Below, one piece after another: positions 41,927-53,197 of a stretch of DNA of 57,554 nucleotides; the stretch's first letter is position 1; each line of letters opens with the position of its first letter. Origin of the DNA: CAVVAY01 sp963746465 (GTDB lineage: Bacteria; Actinomycetota; Actinomycetes; JACCUZ01); assembly GCA_963746465.1 (NCBI GenBank), contig CAVVAY010000010.1:1-57554 (forward strand), given 5' to 3'. Below the pieces are notes generated by a model. That model ran no database searches, was not told the DNA's origin, and saw only the letters and a program-made list of their open reading frames with translations. A program made the translations under genes and the position numbers.

Positions 41927-43111
41927 GTGGACCTCTTCGAGTACCAGGCACGCGACCTGTTCGAGAAGCACGGCGTGCCCGTGCTCGGCGGCGCCGTCGC
42001 CGAGACGCCCGAGCAGGCCCGGGCCGCGGCCGAACGGCTGCTGCCGGAGGGCAACGGCAAGGTCGTGGTGAAGGCCCAGGTGAAGACCGGTGGCCGCGGC
42101 AAGGCCGGTGGCGTCAAGCTCGCGTCCTCGGTGAAGGAGGCCGAGCAGGTCGCCGGCCAGATCCTCGGCATGGACATCAAGGGCCACACCGTGCACCGCG
42201 TGATGATCGCGCCGGCCGCGGCGATCGCCGAGGAGTACTACTTCTCGGTGCTGCTCGACCGGGCGAACCGCACCTACCTCGCGATGGCCTCCCGCGAGGG
42301 CGGCGTGGAGATCGAGCAGCTGGCGGTCGAGAAGCCCGAGGCGCTGGCCAGGGTGGCAGTGGACGCCCTCGAGGGCATCGACGAGACGAAGGCGCGGGAG
42401 ATCGCCGAGCAGGGCGGCTTCCCGGCCGAGATCCTCGACGAGGTGGCCGCCGCGATCGTCAAGCTCTGGGGCGTCTTCGTCGCGGAGGACGCGACCCTGG
42501 TCGAGGTCAACCCTCTGGTCAAGACCGCCGACGGGCGCATCGTCGCGCTGGACGGCAAGGTGACGCTGGACGGCAACGCCGACTTCCGGCAGGCCGACCA
42601 CGCCGGTCTGGAGGACGAGCTCTCCGCGGACCCGCTCGAGGCCAAGGCCAAGGTCAAGGGCCTCAACTACGTCAAGCTCGACGGCGAGGTCGGCATCATC
42701 GGCAACGGCGCCGGCCTGGTGATGTCGACGCTGGACGTCGTCGCGTACGCCGGCGAGGACCACAACGGCGTGAAGCCGGCGAACTTCCTCGACATCGGCG
42801 GCGGTGCCTCGGCAGAGGTGATGGCCGACGGTCTGGAGATCATCCTCGGCGACCCCGACGTGAAGTCGGTGTTCGTCAACGTCTTCGGTGGCATCACCGC
42901 GTGCGACGCGGTCGCCGACGGCATCGTCCAGGCGTTCGCACTGCTGCAGGAACGCGGTGACGAGATCAGCCACCCGCTCGTCGTCCGGCTGGACGGCAAC
43001 AACGCCGAGGAGGGCCGGCGGATCCTCACCGAGGCCGCACTGCCCCTGCTCGAGCAGGTCGACACCATGGACGGCGCCGCCGCGCGCGCGGCCGAGCTCG
43101 CAGCCAAGTAA
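41927..43111 (+). CDS. sucC: Succinyl-CoA synthetase beta subunit
   Basis: 394 residues. It begins VDLFEYQARDLFEKHGVPV and has the ATP-grasp fold (KVVVKAQVKTGGRGKAGGVKL, then EDATLVEVNPLV) and the C-terminal CoA-ligase part with VFVNVFGGITACDAVADGI. With SucD it interconverts succinyl-CoA and succinate with nucleotide phosphorylation in the TCA cycle. The GTG start follows GAGGCGAGGA. It diverges from the sortase-anchored hydrolase gene and is 19 bases upstream of sucD. Confidence 0.97.
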   Translation: MDLFEYQARDLFEKHGVPVLGGAVAETPEQARAAAERLLPEGNGKVVVKAQVKTGGRGKAGGVKLASSVKEAEQVAGQILGMDIKGHTVHRVMIAPAAAIAEEYYFSVLLDRANRTYLAMASREGGVEIEQLAVEKPEALARVAVDALEGIDETKAREIAEQGGFPAEILDEVAAAIVKLWGVFVAEDATLVEVNPLVKTADGRIVALDGKVTLDGNADFRQADHAGLEDELSADPLEAKAKVKGLNYVKLDGEVGIIGNGAGLVMSTLDVVAYAGEDHNGVKPANFLDIGGGASAEVMADGLEIILGDPDVKSVFVNVFGGITACDAVADGIVQAFALLQERGDEISHPLVVRLDGNNAEEGRRILTEAALPLLEQVDTMDGAAARAAELAAK

Positions 43112-43130
43112 GGGACGAGGGACTACTGAC

Positions 43131-44015
43131 ATGGCCATCTGGCTGACCGAGAACTCGAAGATCATCGTCCAGGGCATCACCGGTTCCGAAGGCACCAAGC
43201 ACACCCGGCGGATGATCGCCTCCGGTGCGGCCGTCGTCGGCGGCGTGAACCCGCGCAAGGCCGGCACCGTGGTCGACGTCGACGGCACCCAGGTGCCGGT
43301 CTTCGCGACCGTCGCCGAGGCCATCAAGGAGACCGGGGCCGACGTCTCGGTCGTCTTCGTGCCGCCGGCCTTCGCGAAGGACGCGGTGATCGAGGCGGTC
43401 GACGCCTCGATACCGCTGTGCGTGGTCATCACCGAGGGCATCCCGGTGCACGACTCGGCGGCCTTCCACCAGCACGCGGTGAACGCCGGCACGACGCGGA
43501 TCGTCGGGCCCAACTGCCCCGGCCTGATCAGTCCCGGGAAGTCCAACGCCGGCATCATCCCGGCCGACATCACCCAGGCCGGCCGGATCGGGCTGGTCTC
43601 GAAGTCCGGCACCCTGACCTACCAGATGATGTACGAGCTGCGGGACATCGGCTTCTCCACCGCCGTCGGCATCGGCGGCGACCCGGTCATCGGCACCACG
43701 CACATCGACTGCCTGGAGGCCTTCGAGGCCGATCCCGAGACCGACGCGATCGTGATGATCGGCGAGATCGGCGGGGACGCCGAGGAGCGGGCCGCGGCCT
43801 ACATCAAGGACCACGTCACCAAGCCGGTCGTCGGCTACGTGGCCGGTTTCACCGCACCCGAGGGCAAGACCATGGGCCACGCCGGCGCCATCGTCTCCGG
43901 CTCGTCCGGCACCGCGCAGGCCAAGCAGGACGCGCTCGAGGCGGTCGGGGTGAAGGTCGGCAGGACGCCGTCGGAGACCGCCCGCCTGATGCGCGAGATC
44001 ATGACCTCCCGCTGA
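43131..44015 (+). CDS. sucD: Succinyl-CoA synthetase alpha subunit
   Basis: 294 residues. The CoA-binding Rossmann domain opens IIVQGITGSEGTKHTRRM, GPNCPGLISPGKSNAGIIP follows, and the phosphorylated histidine is H250 in TMGHAGAIVSG. Complete and normal. The stop is followed by the second copy of the 79-bp palindromic element, which separates it from the converging anti-sigma gene. Confidence 0.97.
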   Translation: MAIWLTENSKIIVQGITGSEGTKHTRRMIASGAAVVGGVNPRKAGTVVDVDGTQVPVFATVAEAIKETGADVSVVFVPPAFAKDAVIEAVDASIPLCVVITEGIPVHDSAAFHQHAVNAGTTRIVGPNCPGLISPGKSNAGIIPADITQAGRIGLVSKSGTLTYQMMYELRDIGFSTAVGIGGDPVIGTTHIDCLEAFEADPETDAIVMIGEIGGDAEERAAAYIKDHVTKPVVGYVAGFTAPEGKTMGHAGAIVSGSSGTAQAKQDALEAVGVKVGRTPSETARLMREIMTSR

Positions 44016-44029
44016 CCGGCGTACCCCAC

Positions 44030-44108
44030 AAGATCGTTTGCGACGCGTGCACCGGCGACACGCCGCGGTCACCGGCGTGTCGTGCCGAGGAACGTCGCAA
44101 ACGACCTT
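44030..44108. repeat. 79-bp nested palindromic element, copy 2
   Basis: Outer arms AAGATCGTTTGCGACG (44030-44045) and CGTCGCAAACGACCTT (44093-44108) pair with one mismatch. Inner arms CGACACGCCG (44056-44065) and CGGCGTGTCG (44073-44082) are perfect. Copy 1 at 4,191 has the same arms and total length but different loop sequence. Both lie between converging genes. Confidence 0.85.
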
Positions 44109-44111
44109 GAG

Positions 44112-44919
44112 CTAGCCGACGGCGCGGTCCAGCGCGGTCTGCAGCCGTTCGGCGTCCCAGACCCAGGCGTTCGCGCCGTCACCCATCGGGTTCCCGGACG
44201 CCTGCCACTCCAGCACGACGACGACATTCGCCCGGTGGGCTGTCGCGACCTCGTAGTAGCTCGGCTCGGAGGCGAAGTCGGGATAGAAGTAGCGGGAGTG
44301 CCGCACGGCTCCGTCGAGCCTTGGCACGGCGACAGACTCGCGGGTCGTCAGAGTGCCGTCGGTCGCGTCGACGGTTGCCGTGCAGCCGGCCACCAGGTCG
44401 GCGTACGCGCGCTTGAGGGCGGCTTGCTCGGCAGCCGCGACGTCGGCGAACTCGCAGCACGTACTCGTGGATCTGCGCCTCGGTGCCGTCCTGGTAGTAG
44501 CGCGTGGACCGGACCTGGGCGGCTCCCCATCCGCCGGGTCGGGTGGCGCACTGCTCGGGCTGGATGTCGGGCTCCTGGCCGGAGTCGAGGAACGGTCCTG
44601 CCTGGTCGTAGTCGCCGAACCGGGCCATGTCGTCCAGCCGGAGGAACGGCTCGGCGGCCAGGTCGAGGGTCTGCTCGGCGGTCGGCGACGGGCTGGCCGG
44701 GACCTGGGTGGCGCGCTTGTCGCCGTCCAGGCCGCCGTAGATGCCCGCCGCGCCGGCGACCAGGGCGACGACGGCGAGTGCGCCACCGACGGCCTGCCGT
44801 CGGGTGCGCTGATCGCCGCGACGACGCACGGTCAGCGAGTCGGCGAGCGGGTTCCGCTCGACATCGCTGCGCAGCGCGTCCAGCGTCAGCATCATCCGGT
44901 CGTCTCGGTTCTCAGGCAT
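44112..44919 (-). pseudogene. Putative membrane anti-sigma factor, frameshifted
   Basis: The first part (ATG 44919) gives MPENRDDRMMLTLDALRSDV, a membrane helix (AVGGALAVVALVAGAAGIYG) and a secreted domain up to HEYVL; from there the next frame continues EFADVAAAEQAALKRAYADL to the stop at 44112. Removing one base, C at 44454, joins the two into about 268 residues. The start overlaps the sigma gene by 8 bases, so it is very likely its anti-sigma partner. It is either a real mutation, which would free the sigma factor, or a sequencing error. Confidence 0.72.
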
Positions 44920-45415
44920 GAGGGCTCACCTCCGCGAGCGTCGTGTCGGCGAGGAGCTCGGCCAGGGCGGCCCGGCCGCGCGAGAGGCGCGCCTTGACCG
45001 TGCCCTCGGGCGCTCCCACCTCGTGGGCGACCTCGGCGACCGAGAGGCCGCCGAGGTGGTGCAGGACGATGGCTCGCCGCTGGGCCTCCGGGATCTGACG
45101 GAGGGCGGTGACGAGAGCGACGTTGTCGACGCTGGGCTCGGGGGTGTTCTCCGGCGGGCCGTGACGCAGCATCGCGGTGACGCCGTTCTTCGCCTTGCGC
45201 CACCGGCTGGCCGCCAGGCGCCAGGCGACGGTCCGCACCCAGGCCTCCGGGTCGTCGTACGACGAGACCGACGACCACCGCTGCCAGGCCCGCGCGTACG
45301 CCTCCTGGGTCAGCTCCTGGGCGTCGGCCAGGTTGCTGGTCATGGCGTACATCTGGTGCATCACCCGCCGGTTGGTGGCGGCGTAGAAGGCGTCGAAGCC
45401 TGCGGCGTCCTTCAC
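44912..45415 (-). CDS. SigE-family ECF sigma factor
   Basis: 167 residues. Region 2: FYAATNRRVMHQMYAMTSNLADAQELTQEAYARAWQRW, with DPEAWVRTVAWRLA. Region 4: QIPEAQRRAIVLHHLGGLSVAEVAHEVGAPEGTVKARLSRGRAAL. This is the SigE-family type that is often paired with a downstream membrane anti-sigma factor, as here. GTG start with AGGAGG upstream. It diverges from the DUF6350 gene across 146 bases, where I see no site I can name. Confidence 0.9.
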   Translation of the reverse strand: MKDAAGFDAFYAATNRRVMHQMYAMTSNLADAQELTQEAYARAWQRWSSVSSYDDPEAWVRTVAWRLAASRWRKAKNGVTAMLRHGPPENTPEPSVDNVALVTALRQIPEAQRRAIVLHHLGGLSVAEVAHEVGAPEGTVKARLSRGRAALAELLADTTLAEVSPHA

Positions 45416-45561
45416 CGTCGCCCTCCTCCCTGCAGTCGGCCGGTCGCGCTGTCACGAAGGATGACTCGCCAGACGCCGGGTCGGTTGCACGCCGGTTCCG
45501 ACACCCCGAGTGTCCTCGGGTCCGGGGCGCGGCCGCCGGGACCGGCGACGATGGGCGGACG

Positions 45562-46777
45562 ATGACCGAGCTGCTCTCCCGACCGCCGCGCCCGCCCCGG
45601 GGCCGGACCGCCCGGCGCCCCGGCGCCCGGACCGGGACGCCGCCGGCGTCACGGTCGGTCACCGTCGTCGGTGTGGTGGCCGCCCTGCGCGCGGCCGGGC
45701 CTGGGCGTGCTCACCGTGATGGTGCTCGTGCTGGTGGCCTGGGCCACCGCCTCGGACAGCGGGGCCGACGCGCCGGACGCCGTGGCCACCGCCCTGCAGG
45801 CCTGGCTGGTCGGTCACCACGCACACCTCGCGGTGCCCGGCGGCGAGCTGGCCCTGGTGCCGCTCGGCCTCACCGCGCTGCCGCTGGCGCTGCTGCACAC
45901 GGCCACGCTGCGGGCCGGCCGGGCCGCCGGGGTGCACGGCCGTAGCGGGGTGCTCGCGCTGGCGTGCTCGGTGACGGCGACGTACGCCGTGTTGGCCACC
46001 TTCGTGGCGCTGCTCGCGCGCACCGACGCGGTGCAGGCGTTGCCGGTCAGTGCCTTCGTCGGCGCCGCCGGGGTCGCCGCGCTGGGGTCCGGCTCCGGAG
46101 CGGTGCGGGCCACCGGCAGCTGGGCCGGCGTGACCCGGCGCCTCCCGCTGCTGGTCCGCGCGGCCCTGCCGGCCGCCGCGGCCGCGCTGGCGGCCCTCGT
46201 GGCCGGCGGCGCACTTCTCGCCGGTGCCTCGCTCGCGGTGCACCACCAGCAGGCCGCCCTGCTGTTCGACGGCTTGGACGCCGGCATCGGTGGTGGCGTG
46301 CTGCTCGCCGTGCTGTGCCTGCTCTACGCCCCCACCGCGGCGGTGTGGGGACTCGCGTACGTCGTGGGGCCGGGGTTCGCGGTCGGTGCCGGGACCTCGG
46401 TGTCGCTGACCGGCACCGACCTCGGCGCCGTGCCGGCCTTCCCGTTGCTCGCCGCCCTGCCGCAGGAGCCCGGCCCGGCCTGGGGGCCGCTGGTGCTGGT
46501 CGTGCCGCTGCTGGCGGGGGTGCTCGCCGGGCTGCTCGCCCGCCGTGGCGGCGCCGGGTCCGCGCCGGGGTGGCGCCCGGTCGCCGAGGTGTCCGCGATG
46601 GCGGGCGGACTGGTCGCCGCGGCGGTCATGGTGCTCTCGCTGCTGGCCAGCGGCCCGGCCGGTCCCGGCCGGCTGGTCGACACCGGGCCGACCTGGTGGG
46701 CGACCGGGTCGGCCGCCGGGCTCGAGGTCGCGGCCGGAATGGCCGCTGCGCTGCTGGTCCTGCGCCGCCGCGGCTAG
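45562..46777 (+). pseudogene. DUF6350 multi-pass membrane protein, frameshifted near the N-terminus
   Basis: A frame starting ATG 45562 (MTELLSRPPRPPRG) runs to VVAALRAAG and then must shift to the frame that gives LGVLTVMVLVLVAWATASDS and about ten further hydrophobic helices to the stop at 46777. One extra base, C at 45700 in a GGGCCTGGG run, explains this; without it the product is about 404 residues. DUF6350 proteins next to purN are usual in actinobacteria and, from memory, begin with such a Pro/Arg-rich segment. Function unknown. A start inside the second frame is the alternative. Confidence 0.68.
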
Positions 46778-46780
46778 GGT
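46775..46780 (+). promoter_or_regulatory. -10 hexamer TAGGGT upstream of purN
   Basis: TAGGGT overlaps the stop codon of the DUF6350 gene and ends 6 bases before GTG 46787; no Shine-Dalgarno sequence is present. A leaderless purN-purH transcript is likely. Confidence 0.45.
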
Positions 46781-46786
46781 CGCCCC

Positions 46787-47400
46787 GTGCACCTCGGCCC
46801 CGGACCGCGCGTCGTCGTGCTGGCCTCCGGCAGCGGGTCCACCTTGCAGGCCCTGCTCGACGCGGCGGGCGACCCGGCGTACGGCGTGCACGTGATTGCC
46901 GTGGGGGCCGACCGCGCCGGCACCGGTGCCGTCGACCGGGCCGAGGCCGCCGGTGTTCCAACCTTCGTCTGCGCCTTCGGCGACCACAGCGAGCGGACCG
47001 AGTGGGACGCCGCGCTGGCCGAGGCCGTCGGGGCGCACCAGCCGGACCTGGTCGTCTCGGCCGGCTTCATGCGGCTTCTCGGGCCGGCCGTTCTCGAGCG
47101 GTTCGCCGGGCGGGTCGTCAACAGCCACCCCGCGCTTCTGCCCGCGTTCCCCGGCATGCACGGCCCGCGTGAGGCACTGGCGTACGGCGTCAAGGTCTCC
47201 GGCGCGACGCTGTTCGTCGTGGACGGTGGGGTCGACTCCGGCCCGATCGTCGCCCAGCGGACCGTCGCGGTGCACGACGGCGACGACGAGAGCTCGCTGC
47301 ACGAGCGGATCAAGGTCGAGGAGCGCGCGATGCTCGTCGACGTCATCGGCCGGATGGCCCGCGAGGGCTGGACGGTCACCGGACGGAAGGTCACGATTCC

Positions 47401-47404
<4 letters not shown>
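46787..47404 (+). CDS. purN: Phosphoribosylglycinamide formyltransferase PurN
   Basis: 205 residues; transfers a formyl group from 10-formyl-THF to GAR in purine synthesis. The phosphate loop ASGSGSTLQALLDA, the catalytic NSHPALLPAFPGMHG (Asn and His near residues 112 and 114) and the Asp of GGVDSGPIV are all present. The stop overlaps the purH start by 4 bases (GTGA). With guaA and guaB in the same window, purine synthesis is well represented. Confidence 0.97.
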
Positions 47405-48966
<1,562 letters not shown>

Positions 48967-49066
48967 GCAGGTAAAGACCTGGTCAAGGCATCCGGGTGAT
49001 CCTGCTGCCCGAGCCGCTTCCTGTCGAGACATCACCGGGGACCCGGGAGCATCGACGGAGGCAGGG

Positions 49067-51007
49067 ATGAGCGTGCAGCGGCTGGACCGCGCCAGCTCGG
49101 TCCTCGGCATCGCCATCGTCGCCTTCGAGGCCGTCCAGCTCCTGCTGTGGGTCGCCGCACCGCAGGCGCTGCTCCCTCTCCTGCTGGACCACCAGCCGAC
49201 CAAGCCCACGAGCATCGTCGGATTCCTGCTGCTCGGCGTCGTGCTCGCGTTCCCGCTGCCGGCCCGGGTCCGCGGAGTCACCCTGCTCGCGGTCGCGCTG
49301 CTGGCCCTCGAAGGTGTCGTGTCGAGCCTGCTGGACCGGCCGCTGCTCTCGGCGGACGTGCTCTACACCGACGCATGGCGCGCGGTCAGCCCGACCGGCC
49401 AGACGCCCCTCTCGTCGGCCCTGGTCCTGCTGACGCTGGTGCTCGCCGTCGCAGTAGCAGCGCGGCAGCCCCGCAGCGCCTCCGCGCTCGGTGCGCTGGC
49501 CTACGGCCTCGCGTTCGTGAGTCTCGTCGGCCACCTTTACGGGAGCGACTCGCTGACCACCCTGCAGACGGCGACCGCCATGGCGGTCCCCACGGTGCCG
49601 GTCGCGTTGGCGGCTGCGGTCGCGGTCCTTCTGCACCGGCCGGATCTACCCCTCAGCCGCGCCCTGCGGGCCACCGGTACCGCCGGTGAGCTGTTGCGCC
49701 GGCACCTCGGCTGGGCGCTGGCGGTGCCGCCGCTCGTCGGGTGGCTGGTGGTCCGCTGTGAACGCGCGGGCTGGTTCGACCCGGCGTACGGCCAGGGCCT
49801 GCTCGCGCTGGTGCTCACCGCCGGCACGGTGGTCGCCGTCGTGCTGGGCGCCCGGACCGCTGCGCGCGGGGAGCACGCCCGCACCGCGGTCGAGGACCGG
49901 GAACGGCTGCAGTACCTGCTGGACGGCACGCCGGTCGGCATCTTCGAGACCGACGCCGACGGACGCCGCCTCTACGTCAACCGGCGCTGGCGGGAGCTGA
50001 CTGGGACGACGGAGGACGACGGTCCCGGCGGCGAGAGCTGGCCCTCGGTCGTGCACCCGGACGACCGCGACCGGGTCGCTGCCGACCGGGACGCGGCGAT
50101 GGCCGCAGGTCGCGAGTACGTCGGTCGGTACCGCTACCTGCGCCCGGACGGCACCGTCAGCTGGGTGGACACGACGACCACCGCGATCCGGTCCGCCGAC
50201 GGCACGGTGACCCGATGGCTGGGAAGCGTGTCGGACGTCACGGCTCAGGTCGAGGCGAGCCAGATGCTGGCCGACTCCGAGCGGCGCTACCGCTCGGTGG
50301 TCGCGACGATGGCCGAGGGCGTCGTGCTCCAGGACGCCGACGGTGTCATCGTCACCGCTAACGACGCAGCCTGCCGGGTGCTGGGTCTCGAGCTCGAGCA
50401 GATGCTGGGCGGCCGCTCGGTCGACCCGCGCTGGCGAGCGGTGCGCGAGGACGGGACCGACTTCCCGGCGCCCGAGCGACCGGCCATGGTGGCACTGAGC
50501 CGGGGCGTCTCGGTCCGCGACGTGACGATGGGTGTGCACCGCGCCGACCGGACGTTGGTCTGGCTCGAGGTGGCGGCCGAGCCTCTGTTCGAGACCCAGC
50601 CGGACGGGTCGTCCGTCGTGGTCGGTGTCGTCACGACGTTCAGCGACATCACCGCGCAGCGCGCTGCGTCCCGGGCGCTCGCGCGCAGCGAGGAGCAGTT
50701 CCGCTCGGCGATGGCGCACGCACCGGTCGGCATGGCGCTGGTGAGCCTGGACGGCGCCTTCACCGAGGTGAACCGCTCCTTGTGCCGGCTGCTGGGGTAC
50801 GACGAGGCAGAACTGGTGGGCCGGAGCTTCCAGGAGCTCACCCACCCGGACGACCTCGGCTCGGACCTCGAGCTGCTGAACGAGCTGAGGGAAGGCTACG
50901 TCGACCACTACACGCTGGAGAAGCGGTACTTCGACAGCGACGGCGAGGTCGTCTGGGTGTCCCTGGCCGTCTCGATGGCGCGTGACGAGGACGACCAGCC
51001 GGCGTGA
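49067..51007 (+). CDS. Membrane-bound multi-PAS sensor, truncated at the assembly join
   Basis: 646 residues as it stands. The N-terminal membrane domain has about seven or eight helices (residues 10-265). Three PAS domains follow (about 280-400, 405-530 and 535-646; RYRYLRPDGTVSWVDTTT and KRYFDSDGEVVWVSLAVSM show the PAC strands). The third PAS stops at SMARDEDDQPA, exactly where PAS domains go on into their last strand, so the true C-terminus, an output domain such as GGDEF or kinase, is missing. The stop TGA lies in the foreign sequence. AGGCAGGG precedes the ATG. Confidence 0.82.
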   Translation: MSVQRLDRASSVLGIAIVAFEAVQLLLWVAAPQALLPLLLDHQPTKPTSIVGFLLLGVVLAFPLPARVRGVTLLAVALLALEGVVSSLLDRPLLSADVLYTDAWRAVSPTGQTPLSSALVLLTLVLAVAVAARQPRSASALGALAYGLAFVSLVGHLYGSDSLTTLQTATAMAVPTVPVALAAAVAVLLHRPDLPLSRALRATGTAGELLRRHLGWALAVPPLVGWLVVRCERAGWFDPAYGQGLLALVLTAGTVVAVVLGARTAARGEHARTAVEDRERLQYLLDGTPVGIFETDADGRRLYVNRRWRELTGTTEDDGPGGESWPSVVHPDDRDRVAADRDAAMAAGREYVGRYRYLRPDGTVSWVDTTTTAIRSADGTVTRWLGSVSDVTAQVEASQMLADSERRYRSVVATMAEGVVLQDADGVIVTANDAACRVLGLELEQMLGGRSVDPRWRAVREDGTDFPAPERPAMVALSRGVSVRDVTMGVHRADRTLVWLEVAAEPLFETQPDGSSVVVGVVTTFSDITAQRAASRALARSEEQFRSAMAHAPVGMALVSLDGAFTEVNRSLCRLLGYDEAELVGRSFQELTHPDDLGSDLELLNELREGYVDHYTLEKRYFDSDGEVVWVSLAVSMARDEDDQPA

Positions 51008-51010
51008 TCG
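50999..51010. other. Probable chimeric join between two unrelated sequences
   Basis: The PAS sensor reading rightward breaks off after about base 51,004, and an ABC permease reading leftward breaks off at the same place (…PEQLLDVTI). Left of here nearly all genes are intact; right of here all are frameshifted. No repeat, integrase, transposase or tRNA marks the join. Confidence 0.75.
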
Positions 51011-51167
51011 TCACGTCGAGCAGCTGTTCGGGCACGTGCTTGACCTTCAGCATCCCGCGCCAGCCAAACGTGAGCGCGGCCGACATGCCGCTCGGCACGC
51101 GGCGGACGCGGAGTCGAGGCGAGCGCCTTGCGCAGTGCCGCCCCGTCGGCGATCGGGTCGGTGGCGC

Positions 51168-51171
<4 letters not shown>
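51004..51171 (-). pseudogene. DrrB-type ABC permease, N-terminal fragment
   Basis: From ATG 51171 one frame gives MSATDPIADGAALRKALAST, and after a frameshift another gives AALTFGWRGMLKVKHVPEQL, followed by LDVTI at the join. That is the cytoplasmic N-terminus before the first membrane helix of a DrrB/ABC-2 permease. Everything after that is missing. The start overlaps the ATPase stop (ATGA), the usual DrrAB coupling. Confidence 0.65.
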
Positions 51172-52176
<1,005 letters not shown>

Positions 52177-52264
52177 CGCGATCGATGCTGGCGCGTCGGC
52201 GTCTGCGGCTTCCAGGGGGTGCCATCCGTACTACGCCATAGACCCATTGACCTACGTCCCGGGA

Positions 52265-53183
52265 GGCTACCTCTCGCTTCTCGAACCAGTGGTTGGCGTA
52301 GGGGTCGTCGTTGTAGCGGGGGATCTCCACGTAGCCGTGCGCGGTACATCGCCTTCGCCTCGTGCGAGCGAGCGGTTCGTGTAGAGCCGCACGCGCGGTG
52401 CCCGAGCGCGGCTCGCCTGCTCCTCGAGCGCGTTCGAGGATCGCGCGCCGATCCGAGGCCGCGGTGGGCGCGGTCGACCCACATCCGCACGATCTCGCCG
52501 ACGCCCGGGCTCAGGTCTTCAGCGCTCCGCATCCGGCCGGCTGCCCGCTCAGCGTGCGACGAGGAACGCTCCCGACGGCGGGACCAGGTCCTTGGCGTCG
52601 GCGGGCAGCGTGCGGCCCGGATCGAACGGCTCCTCGAAGCGCTCGCCGAGCTCGGCGAAGTAGTGGGCCAGGCACCAGCTTGCGTCCGGCGAGGAGGGAT
52701 CCTCGGGGGCGATGGCGACCATCGAGATCGCGAGCAGGTGGCGGACCTCGGATTGCGCGCGCAGCAGCCGGGCGCGCTGCTCGTCGCTGAGCGGGGCCAG
52801 CGTCGACGCGGCGAGCCCGTCGGAGATGCGCTCGAGCTCGGCCAGCTCGGACGCGACCGGCGCGCGTCAGGGACAGGCGCTTGGTTCGCCTGTCGCCGGG
52901 GTTCGGCCGCTCCTCGACCAGGCCCTCGCGCTGCAGCGAGCGGATCAGGCGCGCCAGGTATCCGGAGTCCAGGCCGAGCCGGGCCCGGACGTCGCGCGGG
53001 GTCGCCCCGTCGACCCGATCTCGTAGAGCACCCGTCCCTCCCGAGCGGCCGCCGGCCCAGGTAGCGGTCGTTCAGCGCGCCGACCTGGCGGGTGACCAGC
53101 CGGTTGAAGCTGCGCACGAGCGCGATGTCCTGTTGTTCGACATCTCTGACCCGCGTCAGAGAATATCCTGCGACGCTCCGCAT
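52265..53183 (-). pseudogene. MarR-GNAT fusion regulator/acetyltransferase, multiply frameshifted
   Basis: From ATG 53183 the N-terminus reads VRDVEQQDIALVRSFNRLV and VGALNDRYLGR, a MarR-type start; pieces in shifting frames follow, and the acetyltransferase part appears as VGEIVRMWVDRAHRGLG, RAPRVRLYTNRSLA, EAKAMYRAR and EIPRYNDDPYANHWFEKRE. This is the architecture of bifunctional MarR/GNAT proteins. At least five shifts are needed. It diverges from the hydrolase gene across 14 bases and may have controlled the DrrAB-type transporter, judging by position only. Confidence 0.72.
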
Positions 53184-53197
53184 GCCAGAGTGACCGC

